Shown piece by piece: positions 8,758-18,125 of a stretch of 64,000 nt of DNA. Each line of letters opens with the position of its first letter. Within the stretch, counting starts at the first letter, position 1. The notes under the pieces were generated by a model. That model was not told the origin of the DNA. It searched no databases and saw nothing but the letters and a program-made list of their open reading frames with translations. The stretch comes from an uncultured Sinobacteraceae bacterium (lineage in GTDB: Bacteria; Pseudomonadota; Gammaproteobacteria; Nevskiales; Nevskiaceae), in contig CAIJRD010000005.1 in the NCBI GenBank assembly GCA_903822975.1, positions 1-64,000 of the forward strand, in the 5' to 3' direction. The translations under genes and the position numbers were made by a program.

Positions 8758-9207
8758 GTGGATCTGGAACTCGCCAAGAAGATGCTGGAAAGCGGCATCA
8801 AGTTCGTCGCCAACAGCGGCCTGCGCGTCGTCGATTTGCGGCGCGGTTACGTCAAGTGCTTGATGCCGTTTGCAGGTAACGCCAATCACATTGGCACCAT
8901 GTACGCGGGTGCATTGTTCACGCTGGCGGAGATTCCGGGCGGCGCCCTGTTCCTGTCGAGTTTCGATGCAAGCAAGTTCTATCCAATCGTCAAGGAACTG
9001 GATCTGCGCTTCCTAAAACCTGCGAACGGCGACATCGTCGTCGAAATCGCAATGGACGACATTCATGCCGCATCGCTGGCGACCGAGGCGAGTGCCAAGG
9101 GCAAGGCCGAATTCGTCCTCGAAGGCCTGCTCAAATCCGCTGACGGAACGGTCGTCGCCGAAAGCCGCGGCGTTTATCAGATTCGTGCGATCAAGCGGAC
9201 GACATAA
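8758..9207 (+). CDS. Hotdog-fold thioesterase (PaaI/DUF4442-like)
   Basis: A 149-residue single-domain protein with a GTG start and a strong GGAGGAG ribosome site at 8742-8748. 'NANHIGTMYAGALFTLAEIPGG' (residues 40-62) matches the helix and catalytic segment of PaaI/YiiD-type hotdog thioesterases, where the conserved region normally reads N-H-x-G-T/S-x-x-A/G-G. The C-terminal 'RGVYQIRAIK' completes the last strand. These enzymes hydrolyse acyl-CoA thioesters, often to relieve CoA trapping during catabolism. It follows the GMC gene by 57 bp and is probably co-transcribed. Substrate unknown. Confidence 0.82.
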   Translation: MDLELAKKMLESGIKFVANSGLRVVDLRRGYVKCLMPFAGNANHIGTMYAGALFTLAEIPGGALFLSSFDASKFYPIVKELDLRFLKPANGDIVVEIAMDDIHAASLATEASAKGKAEFVLEGLLKSADGTVVAESRGVYQIRAIKRTT

Positions 9208-9353
9208 TCCGTCCGGAGTTTCATGGGTCGCTAAGTCCAAGAGTCCTGTTGGGTCGATTCGGTGAAGATCTTCATCGTTGAGGCGCTACCGCTATGAAAG
9301 CACGCCGCATGGCGCCGCGGAAACAGCAGCGTGTCCACTCAATTTGCTTGTGG

Positions 9354-9408
9354 TCTGTCGAGTTGCTTCCGAATTTAACAAGCGCTTGTCCGCAATTCGC
9401 ATTCAGCG
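9354..9408 (+). promoter_or_regulatory. Shared operator/promoter element, copy 2
   Basis: This is the better copy of the element also found at 2396-2450. It contains the perfect palindrome ACAAGCGCTTGT at 9378-9389, followed by CCGC as in copy 1, and lies about 130 bp before the DUF1302 start. The two copies diverge outside the 55 bp, so conservation reflects function rather than a recent duplication. The remainder of the 331-bp gap 9208-9538 shows no gene. Confidence 0.68.
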
Positions 9409-9538
9409 AATCGCACCAACGACCTAATCTGCAATCCGTGCTTTGAGTCGGCTTGAAGCCGAGCCGCGCTGCCGCATCGTGCAGCCGGCGCGCACTACAA
9501 GGATTCAAAAAAAATCCGCGTGTTGGAGGGGTCGCAGA

Positions 9539-12109
9539 ATGCAATCCGGGTCGCTGTGCGAAAGCGCTGCGCGCTGGCTGGTGGGCGTCGCGCTGGTCAT
9601 GGCGGTGTCGATGCCGCCGGCACGTGCGTTGGACTTCGAGTTTCAACCGCCGCTGGCAGATGAACCCGTCAAGGCGATTCTCAACACGACCTTCACCGCA
9701 GCTCTCGGTATTCGCATGCAGCGACCCGCCGCCGCGCTGATCGGCAAGGGTGATCTCGATCCAAACGTGTGTGCGCCGCCGTATCAATCCTGCCAGGGTC
9801 TGTTCCGCACGCAGTCGTATGCGGCTGCACATCTGTCGCAGGCGCCCGGTTCCGCTTCGATCAACGGCGATCAGGGTGATCTGAACTATCGCCACAAGTA
9901 CGACATCTTCCAGTCGCCATTGAAGCTGACGTCGGATCTGACACTGACCTACCACGAGTTCGGATTCTTCGGGCGGTTGATGTATTTCTACGACCTCACC
10001 AACAACGAGTTCACCGAGTACCACCCAAACATGATCACGCCGCAGAATGTCGGCGCGGTCGGACGCTTCGGCACGACCTTACCGATAACGCTGCTAAACG
10101 GGCTGGTCGACAAGATCGCCGCGCTGGGCGTCCCCGAGGGACTGTTGAACAAGACCGCGTTGATCGGGCGCTATTACGGACCCGGCGGCGTCGTGCGCGC
10201 ACGCCGCAGCGATCCGATCGTGTTGAAGCAGGCGGGCACCAATCTGCAATTCCTGGACAGCTATTTCTTCGGCAAGCTGCCGCTGTGGGAGGGACACGAC
10301 CTCACCCTCAAGCTTGGCCGACAGCTGGTGAACTGGGGCGAGAGCACGCTGCTGCAGATCAACAGCGTCAATTCGGCGAATCCGATCAATGCGAATAATT
10401 TTTATCGCATTGGCGGGCAGACCGAAGAAGTATTCACGCCGATCAATATGCTCGATCTGTCGTTCAGCCCTTTCAAGAACACCACGCTTGAAGCGTTCTA
10501 CCAGTTCGAATGGCAGGCTAGTGAAGCGCCGGCACCCGGCACCTATTTTTCCGATGTCAACATCGGTAGCAACAACGCCGGTCCGGACAGCCTCAATGCG
10601 ACGTTCGGCGGCAGCGCGCTCGATCCCGGCTGCATCGGCAAGCTGCTCGACAATCCGCTGTCGGGCTTGACGCCGACCTGCGCAACGATCGCGCGACTGC
10701 CGGACCGGGAGCCGCGCACATCCGGTCAGTTTGGCATCAAGCTCGACTACTTCAGCGATACGATCAACAACGGCACCGACTTCTCGCTGTACTACGAGAA
10801 TTATCATTCGCGCCTGCCCTACGTCAGTGTATTTTCGGCGTATCCAAGTTGCCTGCGCAAGGAAGGCAATGCGCGTCATAACGACGCGACCAACCTGTTG
10901 GCGACGTTAATCGACTGTCCGCACATACCGCTTTTGACGATCGGCAATCCGGCGCATGCGCGATCGGATGCGCTGGATCTCGATACGGCCAAATATCTGC
11001 TCGAGTATCCCGAAGACATCCATCTGTTCGGGTTCAGCTTCAACACCACGATTGGCGACTACTCGCTGCAGGGCGAGATCGCCTACCGGCCGAACAAGCC
11101 GATGCAGGTCGATGCGCACGATCTGGCGTTTGCCGCACTCGGACACTCCGGCACTGCCTGCGGACAGCCCGGCGTCGACTGCGCGGGCACCAGCGGCGCG
11201 CTCGGCACGCTCGGTCTCAGTGGTGTCGGCAACGGACCCAATGGCGGCCCGGTGTTCTACGGCAGCAGCGATGCAGTCGATCGCAACGGCCAGGTTGCGC
11301 AGACCGACACTTACGATCTGATCATCGGTCATGCCGCCGGATCGCAACGCTACTTTCCGAACTTCGTGATTCCGTATCGCGGCGGTGTCGTCGGCCAGAA
11401 CACGCCGTGCTATCCGAAGCCCGGCAGCGCTGAAGATGAGCAGTTCGGCTTCGATACCTTCGAGCATCCGTACTATCCGTACAACCGCAGCAGCCCGTGC
11501 TACATCGCCGGCTATCAGCGCATGCAGGATTTGCAGTTCAACCTCGGCGCGACGCGGGTCTATGGCAGTACCGCCAATCCGATCGGCGCGGACCAGATCG
11601 TCATGCTGTACGAATTCGGCGCTGAATATGTTCCGTTTCTGCCGGCCTACGACCGGCTCGTGCTGCAGGGACCGAACTCGGCCTATGGCCCTACCGCAGG
11701 TGCGGATGGTTCCGGTGCGGACGGCTCGCGCATGGGCTGCTCCAACATTCCGGATTGCTCGTACGGTCCGGACGGCATCCGCTTCAATCCGCATCAGCAG
11801 GATCACGCCGGCTATCCGACCGCCCTGTCCTGGGGTTACCGGATCATTGGCCAGATCAAGTACGAGCAGATCGTGCCCGGCTTCACGCTGACGCCGTTCA
11901 TCATCTGGCAGCAGGATGTGGGCGGGATCTCGCCCGGGCCGGCGGGCAACTTCGTCAAGGGACGCAAGCAGGTTAACACCTTGTTCGAACTCCGCTATCA
12001 CCAGCCCTTGTCGCTCGGCCTTGGCTACACCTGGTATTGGGGTGGTGGCAGTTACAACACGCTCTCGGATCGTGACTATGCACAAGTCGTTCTGAAGTAT
12101 CAGTTTTAA
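9539..12109 (+). CDS. DUF1302 family outer-membrane protein
   Basis: The frame opens at 9443, but the ATG at 9539 follows a GGAGGGG ribosome site and begins a clear signal peptide (hydrophobic 'WLVGVALVMAVSMPPARA', cleavage before 'LDFEFQP'), giving 856 residues. The N-terminal 'ILNTTFTAALGIRMQ', the central 'LKLGRQLVNWGEST' and 'NWGESTLLQ...GGQTEEVFTPINMLDLS' are DUF1302 signatures. The C-terminus alternates aromatic residues and ends in 'VVLKYQF', a terminal Phe typical of outer-membrane barrels. Family members co-occur with DUF1329 lipoproteins and RND/MMPL transporters in hydrocarbon- and sterol-using proteobacteria. A role in uptake or surface handling of a hydrophobic substrate is inference. 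Acidic-polar loops with Asn/Gly/Pro and paired Cys are abundant. Confidence 0.85.
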   Translation: MQSGSLCESAARWLVGVALVMAVSMPPARALDFEFQPPLADEPVKAILNTTFTAALGIRMQRPAAALIGKGDLDPNVCAPPYQSCQGLFRTQSYAAAHLSQAPGSASINGDQGDLNYRHKYDIFQSPLKLTSDLTLTYHEFGFFGRLMYFYDLTNNEFTEYHPNMITPQNVGAVGRFGTTLPITLLNGLVDKIAALGVPEGLLNKTALIGRYYGPGGVVRARRSDPIVLKQAGTNLQFLDSYFFGKLPLWEGHDLTLKLGRQLVNWGESTLLQINSVNSANPINANNFYRIGGQTEEVFTPINMLDLSFSPFKNTTLEAFYQFEWQASEAPAPGTYFSDVNIGSNNAGPDSLNATFGGSALDPGCIGKLLDNPLSGLTPTCATIARLPDREPRTSGQFGIKLDYFSDTINNGTDFSLYYENYHSRLPYVSVFSAYPSCLRKEGNARHNDATNLLATLIDCPHIPLLTIGNPAHARSDALDLDTAKYLLEYPEDIHLFGFSFNTTIGDYSLQGEIAYRPNKPMQVDAHDLAFAALGHSGTACGQPGVDCAGTSGALGTLGLSGVGNGPNGGPVFYGSSDAVDRNGQVAQTDTYDLIIGHAAGSQRYFPNFVIPYRGGVVGQNTPCYPKPGSAEDEQFGFDTFEHPYYPYNRSSPCYIAGYQRMQDLQFNLGATRVYGSTANPIGADQIVMLYEFGAEYVPFLPAYDRLVLQGPNSAYGPTAGADGSGADGSRMGCSNIPDCSYGPDGIRFNPHQQDHAGYPTALSWGYRIIGQIKYEQIVPGFTLTPFIIWQQDVGGISPGPAGNFVKGRKQVNTLFELRYHQPLSLGLGYTWYWGGGSYNTLSDRDYAQVVLKYQF

Positions 12110-12579
12110 CCAGGCTGGCAGCGGCGCGCTCGCGCACGCAGTTGCAACACCCCTGCAACCCTGAGCGTACGCGATGCAATGCGGGTCTCTGGAAGCTTCT
12201 AGCGCGCCCGTGTCGGCACGCAAATACTGCTAGTGGGAACTCCGGCCACAGCGTGAATGCTGGCGTCGTTGATCTCGACGCATCCAGCAAGGCCGGCGCG
12301 AGCGCAAGCGGTAAGTTCTGCGGCATCGTTGAGACCGGAACATTATTTCGCTCGCGCCGACGCGTGCGGCGGCGCTCTGGATTGCTCCGGCAGGAAGCCT
12401 CGGGCCATCGACTAAAACGCTCACTGGCCGCGGCGACAGTTCTAAGAGCTATCGCTCAGTGCGCCTAATCATGGTCGCGTCAGCATCGCGGAACAGACGA
12501 ATTCGGCGACGCCGCCTGACGTTTCCGTGTCTTTCCTCGCGCGCGCACAAACTTTTGAAACCGGGGGTTAGGTCAAATA
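12110..12579 (+). other. Intergenic stretch, no supported gene
   Basis: About 470 bases between the convergent DUF1302 and rpoH genes. Short open frames on both strands (for example 12142-12468) have no recognisable domain, no ribosome site and arginine-rich composition typical of GC-rich noncoding DNA. I see nothing in it apart from the terminator at its right edge. Confidence 0.5.
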
Positions 12580-12606
12580 AAAAAGCCCGGCACTGCCGGG
12601 CTTTTA
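12580..12606 (-). terminator. Rho-independent terminator of rpoH
   Basis: An inverted repeat AAAAGCCCGGCA / TGCCGGGCTTTT with a two- to three-base loop lies 25 bp past the rpoH stop. Read on the minus strand it ends in a T-rich run (TTTTTTATTTG). The symmetry of the A and T tracts would also allow termination from the left. Confidence 0.85.
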
Positions 12607-12631
12607 ATTAACGTTCAAAGCTGCTGCGACT

Positions 12632-13516
<885 letters not shown>

Positions 13517-13552
13517 GTTTGGTTCACCTCTGGGTTCACCTTGGAGCGCAGT

Positions 13553-13579
13553 CTAGCACTCGTCCGGTTGGAGTGCTAA
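13553..13579 (-). promoter_or_regulatory. CIRCE operator (HrcA site) over the rpoH promoter
   Basis: The arms read CTAGCACTC (13553-13561) and GAGTGCTAA (13571-13579) around a 9-bp spacer. The CIRCE consensus is TTAGCACTC-N9-GAGTGCTAA, so 17 of 18 arm bases match. On the minus strand a candidate -35 TTAGCA (13579-13574), an 18-bp spacer and an extended -10 TGC-TAGACT (13558-13550) are embedded in it, so HrcA binding would block rpoH transcription. The rpoH start is 37 bp downstream. Confidence 0.85.
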
Positions 13580-13704
13580 ACGCCCCAAAAGTTCTGGCTC
13601 AGCGGGGGTTTCAGCGGCTTTTTTGATCGCAATAAGTTGCCTTGCGCGTCGGCCTGGCCTCACCCCGAACGTGCCCATGCCGGCGCGCCCCCGTGATTCT
13701 TATC

Positions 13705-14673
13705 TCAGGCCGGTTCGATGTGTTTCAAGTGCCTCGAGACGGTCCAGAATGCGCCCAGCCATCCCAGCACCAGTCCGGCGCCGAATACGCCGAGAATCGC
13801 CTGCGGGGCGAGCCCGCGCAGCGAGGTTTCGGCCTCGTAGAGTCCGGCCAGTTCGTGTGCCGGCTGGCTTAGCAGCGCGCCGGCGCCGACCACCATCGCA
13901 CAGGCCAGAACGGCGCCGACCAGGCCGTAGCCGAGGCCGGTGTACAGGAATGGCCGGCGGATGAAGGCGTCGGCGGCGCCGATCAGTTTCATCACTGCGA
14001 TTTCTTCGCGGTGCCGCTCGATATCCAGGCGGATCGTATTGGCGATGACAATCACCACCGCCAGTCCCAGGGCGCTGGCGATCACCAGCACGGCGCGCTG
14101 CACCAGCGTCAGGATCGCGTAGAGCCGCTGCAGCCATTTTTCGTCGAGCTGGGCCTGCTCGACTTCCGGCAGCTTGCCGAGTTCCTTGAACAGGGCGTCG
14201 GTCTGCGCCTGCGGGGCGTGGCGATCGGGGGTGACGACGATCACCGCCGGCAGCGGATTGTCCTTCAGCAAATCCAGCGCTTCGCCGAAACCGGAATGCT
14301 GGCGGAACTCGTCGAGCGCCTGCTCGCGGCTGATGTAGCGCGCGCTGGCGACCCCCGGACGCTTGCCGAGCGAATGGCTCAACTCCTGCGCGCGGTCGGC
14401 GTCGACCGAGTCCTTCAGGAACAGCGAGGCACGCAAAGAGCCCTGCAGGCTGTCGCCCACCACGTCGAGGTTGCGCAGCACGGTGTCGAGCCCCGCTGGC
14501 AGTGCCAGCGTCAGGCCGATCACGAACGCCGTCAGCAGCGTCGCCACCGGCTTGCGCAACAGTTCCGACAGGCTGCTGTTGAGTGCGCGGCTGTGGTCTT
14601 GCAGCGTGCGCGCGAGCCAGCCCGGCGGCGGCGCCACGCGCGCGGCGGACTGCGGCGTCTTAACCGGCGTCAA
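13705..14673 (-). CDS. ftsX: Cell-division ABC transporter-like protein FtsX
   Basis: A 322-residue inner-membrane partner of FtsE that links the divisome to periplasmic amidase activation. One transmembrane helix ('LLTAFVIGLTLALPAGL', about 45-62) precedes a periplasmic loop of about 120 residues containing 'RASLFLKDSVDADRAQEL', then three helices near 195-215, 245-270 and 290-310, the FtsX topology. Its start overlaps the end of ftsE by 14 bp, so translation is coupled. Length and motifs are ordinary for the family. Confidence 0.96.
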   Translation of the reverse strand: MTPVKTPQSAARVAPPPGWLARTLQDHSRALNSSLSELLRKPVATLLTAFVIGLTLALPAGLDTVLRNLDVVGDSLQGSLRASLFLKDSVDADRAQELSHSLGKRPGVASARYISREQALDEFRQHSGFGEALDLLKDNPLPAVIVVTPDRHAPQAQTDALFKELGKLPEVEQAQLDEKWLQRLYAILTLVQRAVLVIASALGLAVVIVIANTIRLDIERHREEIAVMKLIGAADAFIRRPFLYTGLGYGLVGAVLACAMVVGAGALLSQPAHELAGLYEAETSLRGLAPQAILGVFGAGLVLGWLGAFWTVSRHLKHIEPA

Positions 14674-15376
14674 GTTCGCTCTCCGGCGTGTCCGTGGTCG
14701 CGTCCGCGTCTTCGCGGTTCTCGATATGGCCGTGTTCGATGTGTGCGATGCGATACGGCAGGCGCTGGATCAGACCGAGCGCGTGGGTCGCCACCAGCAC
14801 ACTGACGCCGACCTGATTGAACCGCTGAAACAGCTGCATAACGTCGCGCGCCATCTGCGGATCGAGATTGCCGGTGGGCTCATCGGCCAGCAGCAGCTTA
14901 GGTTTAGCGACCACCGCGCGGGCGATGCCGACGCGCTGCTGCTCGCCGCCCGACAGCGTCGGGGGAAGCGCTTTTTCTTTGTCGAGCAGGCCGACGGCGT
15001 CGAGCGCACCGCGCACCCGCCGCCCGATATCGACGCCGCTGTGGCCGCGGATGATCAGCGGCAGTGCGACGTTGTCGAACACGCTGCGTTCGTTCAGCAG
15101 GCTCGGATTCTGGAAGATCATGCCGATCTGCCGGCGAAACGCCGGGATGCGCGCGCGGCGGATCTGCGCGATGTTCTGCCCCAGCACGGCGATCTGACCG
15201 GATTGGGGGCGCGCCAAGAGGCCGATCAGTTTCAGCAACGTGCTCTTGCCGGCGCCGGATGGACCGGTCAGAAACATCATCTCGCCTTCGCCCAGCCGGA
15301 AGCTGACGTCGCGCAGGATTTCCGGTCCTTCGCCGTAGCGCTGACTGACGCGATGGAAAAAGACGATGTCCGCCAT
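14660..15376 (-). CDS. ftsE: Cell-division ATP-binding protein FtsE
   Basis: A 238-residue ABC ATPase. Walker A is 'GPSGAGKST' (about residue 38), the signature is 'LSGGEQQRVGIARA', Walker B is 'LLLADEPTGNLD', and the H-loop is 'LVATHAL'. It drives conformational change in FtsX at the septal ring. The C-terminus is about 15 residues longer than in E. coli and acidic ('DADATTDTPESELDAG'). Unusually, the stop of a small NIPSNAP-like gene lies one base before its start, separating it from ftsY. Confidence 0.97.
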   Translation of the reverse strand: MADIVFFHRVSQRYGEGPEILRDVSFRLGEGEMMFLTGPSGAGKSTLLKLIGLLARPQSGQIAVLGQNIAQIRRARIPAFRRQIGMIFQNPSLLNERSVFDNVALPLIIRGHSGVDIGRRVRGALDAVGLLDKEKALPPTLSGGEQQRVGIARAVVAKPKLLLADEPTGNLDPQMARDVMQLFQRFNQVGVSVLVATHALGLIQRLPYRIAHIEHGHIENREDADATTDTPESELDAG

Positions 15377-15377
15377 T

Positions 15378-15707
15378 TCAGCCTTTGGTCCAGCTCGGAT
15401 CGACGTCGGTCAGCAACTCGACTGACAGCAGACGCTGCGGCGCATCGGCTTTTTCTTCGAACAGCGCGAGCCATTCGGCGTTGTTGTTCTCGAACGCATT
15501 GCGCTCGCCGAACTCGGCCATATCGTTGTACTCGATCATCAGCACAAACTGCGTGACCGGACCCGGCACCGTGATTCGCATGAGGCGCACCGATTTCGGC
15601 ATCACCGGGCTTACGAATTGCGGCAGCGCCGCGGCACGCAGCTTGGCAAAGAAGTCTTGATTGCGCCCGGGGCGCACCTCGTACAGATATTTCGCGATGA
15701 CGCCCAT
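15378..15707 (-). CDS. NIPSNAP-like small protein
   Basis: A 109-residue protein resembling NIPSNAP/antibiotic-biosynthesis-monooxygenase type dimeric alpha-beta barrels: 'YLYEVRPGRNQDFFAKLRA' gives the first strand and helix, 'QFVLMIEYNDMAEFGERNAF' the second half. There are no membrane segments. It is packed between ftsY (18 bp upstream) and ftsE (one base between its stop and the ftsE start), so it is an integral member of the transcript. Some barrels of this fold bind haem or small ligands, but no catalytic residue can be assigned. Function unknown. Confidence 0.75.
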   Translation of the reverse strand: MGVIAKYLYEVRPGRNQDFFAKLRAAALPQFVSPVMPKSVRLMRITVPGPVTQFVLMIEYNDMAEFGERNAFENNNAEWLALFEEKADAPQRLLSVELLTDVDPSWTKG

Positions 15708-15725
15708 GGTTTCCTCCCTGAATTC

Positions 15726-16736
15726 TCAGTCGCTACCGACCAGCGCATCGACATAGCTTGCCGCATCGAAGGGCTCGAGGTCATCGATGCCCTCACCGAG
15801 CCCGACGAAACGCACCGGCAGTGCCATGCGCCGAGCGATCGCCAGCAGTACGCCGCCCTTGGCGGTGCCATCGAGTTTGGTCAGCGTCAGGCCGGTCAGG
15901 CCGATCGCTTCGTGAAACTGTAGCGCCTGATTCAGCGCGTTCTGGCCGGTGGTGGCGTCGACCACCATCATCACTTCATGCGGCGCAAACGGGTCGTGCT
16001 TCTGTACCACGCGACGGATCTTGCGCAGCTCATCCATCAGATGGCTTTGCGTGTGCAGGCGCCCGGCGGTATCGGCGATCAGCACGTCGGCCCCGCGTGA
16101 TTTCGCCGCAGTCACCGCGTCGTAGATCACCGACGCCGAGTCCGCGCCGGCACCCTGCGAGATCAATGGCACGCCAGCGCGCGTCGCCCAGGTTTCGAGT
16201 TGTTCGACCGCCGCAGCGCGGAACGTATCGCCCGCGGCGATCATCACGTTCTTGCCGTCTCGCTTGAAACGCGCGGCCAGCTTGCCGATCGTGGTGGTCT
16301 TGCCGACACCGTTCACGCCCGCCACGAACATCACATACGGCTTGATGAACGGCGGAATCACCAGCGGTTTCGCCACCGGAGTCAGCAACTCCAGCAGCGC
16401 CTTGCGCAGCGCGGCGCGCAGCTGCGCTTCGGTCTTGATGCGGCCGGCGCGCAGATCGTTGCCGAGGCGCTCGGTCAGCCAGTTGGTGGCGTCGACGCCG
16501 GCGTCGGCCAGCAGCAAACGTTCCTCGAGCTGGTCGATCGCGTCCTCGCGCAACTTGTCGGCGCTGAACAGCCGACCGAGATCGTACGTCAGCCAGGAGT
16601 CGCCCTTGTTCAGCCGCGAGCGCAGCTTGCCGACCAGCGAGCCGGCCTTGGAGTCGGCATTTGAACCGGCGTTTGAACCGGCGTTTGAACCGGCGTTGGA
16701 GCCGGCGTTGGAGCCGCTGTTCGCAGATTCGCTCAT
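15726..16736 (-). CDS. ftsY: Signal recognition particle receptor FtsY
   Basis: A 336-residue SRP GTPase that docks ribosome-SRP complexes at the membrane. The NG domain is intact: G1 '[15 protein letters not shown]' (about 140-155), '[12 protein letters not shown]', G3 'DTAGRLHTQ', G4 '[10 protein letters not shown]'. The usual acidic A domain is nearly absent. Instead residues 8-27 are five tandem Gly-Ser-Asn-Ala units encoded by a 12-bp DNA repeat. The gene overlaps the end of hemL by 4 bp (ATGA), showing translational coupling. Confidence 0.96.
   Translation of the reverse strand: MSESANSGSNAGSNAGSNAGSNAGSNADSKAGSLVGKLRSRLNKGDSWLTYDLGRLFSADKLREDAIDQLEERLLLADAGVDATNWLTERLGNDLRAGRIKTEAQLRAALRKALLELLTPVAKPLVIPPFIKPYVMFVAGVNGVGKTTTIGKLAARFKRDGKNVMIAAGDTFRAAAVEQLETWATRAGVPLISQGAGADSASVIYDAVTAAKSRGADVLIADTAGRLHTQSHLMDELRKIRRVVQKHDPFAPHEVMMVVDATTGQNALNQALQFHEAIGLTGLTLTKLDGTAKGGVLLAIARRMALPVRFVGLGEGIDDLEPFDAASYVDALVGSD
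16651..16722. repeat. 12-bp tandem repeat inside ftsY
   Basis: Six 12-bp units, variants of GAACCGGCGTTT on the plus strand, lie end to end. Two central units are identical and the outer ones differ by one to four bases. On the coding strand they give the GSNA repeats of FtsY. The length of three codons keeps the frame when units are gained or lost. Confidence 0.85.
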
Positions 16737-18052
16737 GCGCGCGCGGCGTCCTCGAAGGCTTCGGCTGCGGCAGCGATCGTCTGCGCGATTTCGCGCTCGC
16801 CGTGGGCCGCGGAGACGAAGCCAGCCTCGTAGGCCGAGGGCGCCAGGTAGACGCCGCGATCCAGCATCGCGTGGAAGAAGTGATTGAACGCGGGAATATT
16901 GCAGCCGGTGACTTCTGCGTAGCTACCAATTGTGGAGCGCGGCGTGAAGAACAGGCCGAACATGCTGCCGACCTGCGCGGTCGTGAACGGCACGCCGGCG
17001 CTTGCCGCTGACGCCCGCAGGCCTTCGAGCATGCGGCGCGTCGAGATCTCGAGCCGCTCGTAGATTGTGATGTCGGCGAGTGCCTGCAGGATCGCCAGCC
17101 CGGCGGCCATCGCCAGCGGATTGCCCGACAGCGTGCCGGCCTGATACACCGGCCCGACGGGCGCCAGCTTCTGCATGATGTCGCGCCGACCGCCGAACGC
17201 GCCGACCGGCAAGCCGCCACCGATGATTTTGCCCAGCGTGACGAGATCGGCGGTGACGCCGTACAGGCCGGACGCGCCGCGTGGATGCACGCGGAAGCCG
17301 GTCATCACTTCGTCGAAAATCAGAATCGAGCCGCTGTCGTCGCAGAGTTTGCGCAGGCCTTCGAGGAAGCCCGGCGCCGGCGGAATGCAGTTCATGTTGC
17401 CGGCAACCGGCTCGACGATGACGGCGGCGATCTTGCCCGGATTGGCGGCGAACAGCGCATGCACCGACGCCAGATCGTTGTAGGTCGCGGTCAGCGTCAA
17501 CTTGGCGAATTCGGCCGGCACGCCGGGTGAGGTCGGCACGCCAAAGGTCAGGGCGCCCGAGCCGGCCTTCACCAGCAGCGCGTCGCCATGGCCGTGATAG
17601 CAGCCCTCGAATTTGAGGATGTAATCGCGCCCGGTAAACCCGCGCGCAAGGCGCAAGGCCGACATCGTCGCCTCGGTGCCGGAATTGCACAGGCGCACTT
17701 GTTCCAGCCCCGGCACGCGCGCGCACAACAGCTCGGCCATTTCGATCTCGGCCTCGGTCGGTGCGCCGTAACTGACGCCGATCTGCGCCTGCCGCAGGAT
17801 CGCGTCACGGACCGCCGGGTACTGGTGCCCCAGAATCATCGGCCCCCAAGAACCGACGTAGTCGATGTAGCGGCGTCCGTTGGCATCCTGCAGGTAGGCG
17901 CCGTCGGCGCTGGCGATGAAACGCGGCGTTCCGCCAACGCTCTTGAATGCGCGTACCGGCGAGTTGACGCCGCCCGGAATCGACGTCTGCGCGCGCGCGA
18001 ACAACTGCTCGGAGCGGCTCGCGGTCGGCGCTGGGACAGTGGGGCGGGGCAT
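16733..18052 (-). CDS. hemL: Glutamate-1-semialdehyde 2,1-aminomutase
   Basis: A 439-residue PLP enzyme converting glutamate-1-semialdehyde to 5-aminolevulinate in C5-pathway tetrapyrrole synthesis. Family motifs are '[18 protein letters not shown]' at the N-terminus, '[18 protein letters not shown]', '[12 protein letters not shown]' and the PLP-lysine segment '[17 protein letters not shown]'. I prefer the ATG at 18052; the frame extends to a TTG at 18076. ftsY follows with a 4-bp overlap. Three near-identical short segments built on GGGTGACTA/GGGTGACTG (18093-18128) lie between it and thiE. Confidence 0.96.
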   Translation of the reverse strand: MPRPTVPAPTASRSEQLFARAQTSIPGGVNSPVRAFKSVGGTPRFIASADGAYLQDANGRRYIDYVGSWGPMILGHQYPAVRDAILRQAQIGVSYGAPTEAEIEMAELLCARVPGLEQVRLCNSGTEATMSALRLARGFTGRDYILKFEGCYHGHGDALLVKAGSGALTFGVPTSPGVPAEFAKLTLTATYNDLASVHALFAANPGKIAAVIVEPVAGNMNCIPPAPGFLEGLRKLCDDSGSILIFDEVMTGFRVHPRGASGLYGVTADLVTLGKIIGGGLPVGAFGGRRDIMQKLAPVGPVYQAGTLSGNPLAMAAGLAILQALADITIYERLEISTRRMLEGLRASAASAGVPFTTAQVGSMFGLFFTPRSTIGSYAEVTGCNIPAFNHFFHAMLDRGVYLAPSAYEAGFVSAAHGEREIAQTIAAAAEAFEDAARA

Positions 18053-18125
18053 ACGAACGGATTCTCGTGGCTGCAAGTGGCGGCGCGAAACGGGTGACTA
18101 GAAACGGGTGACTGGAAGCGGGTGA

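Noticed and set aside
12142-12468. 108-codon plus-strand frame after the DUF1302 gene
   Set aside because: Arginine- and serine-rich, no domain, no ribosome site; probably noncoding.
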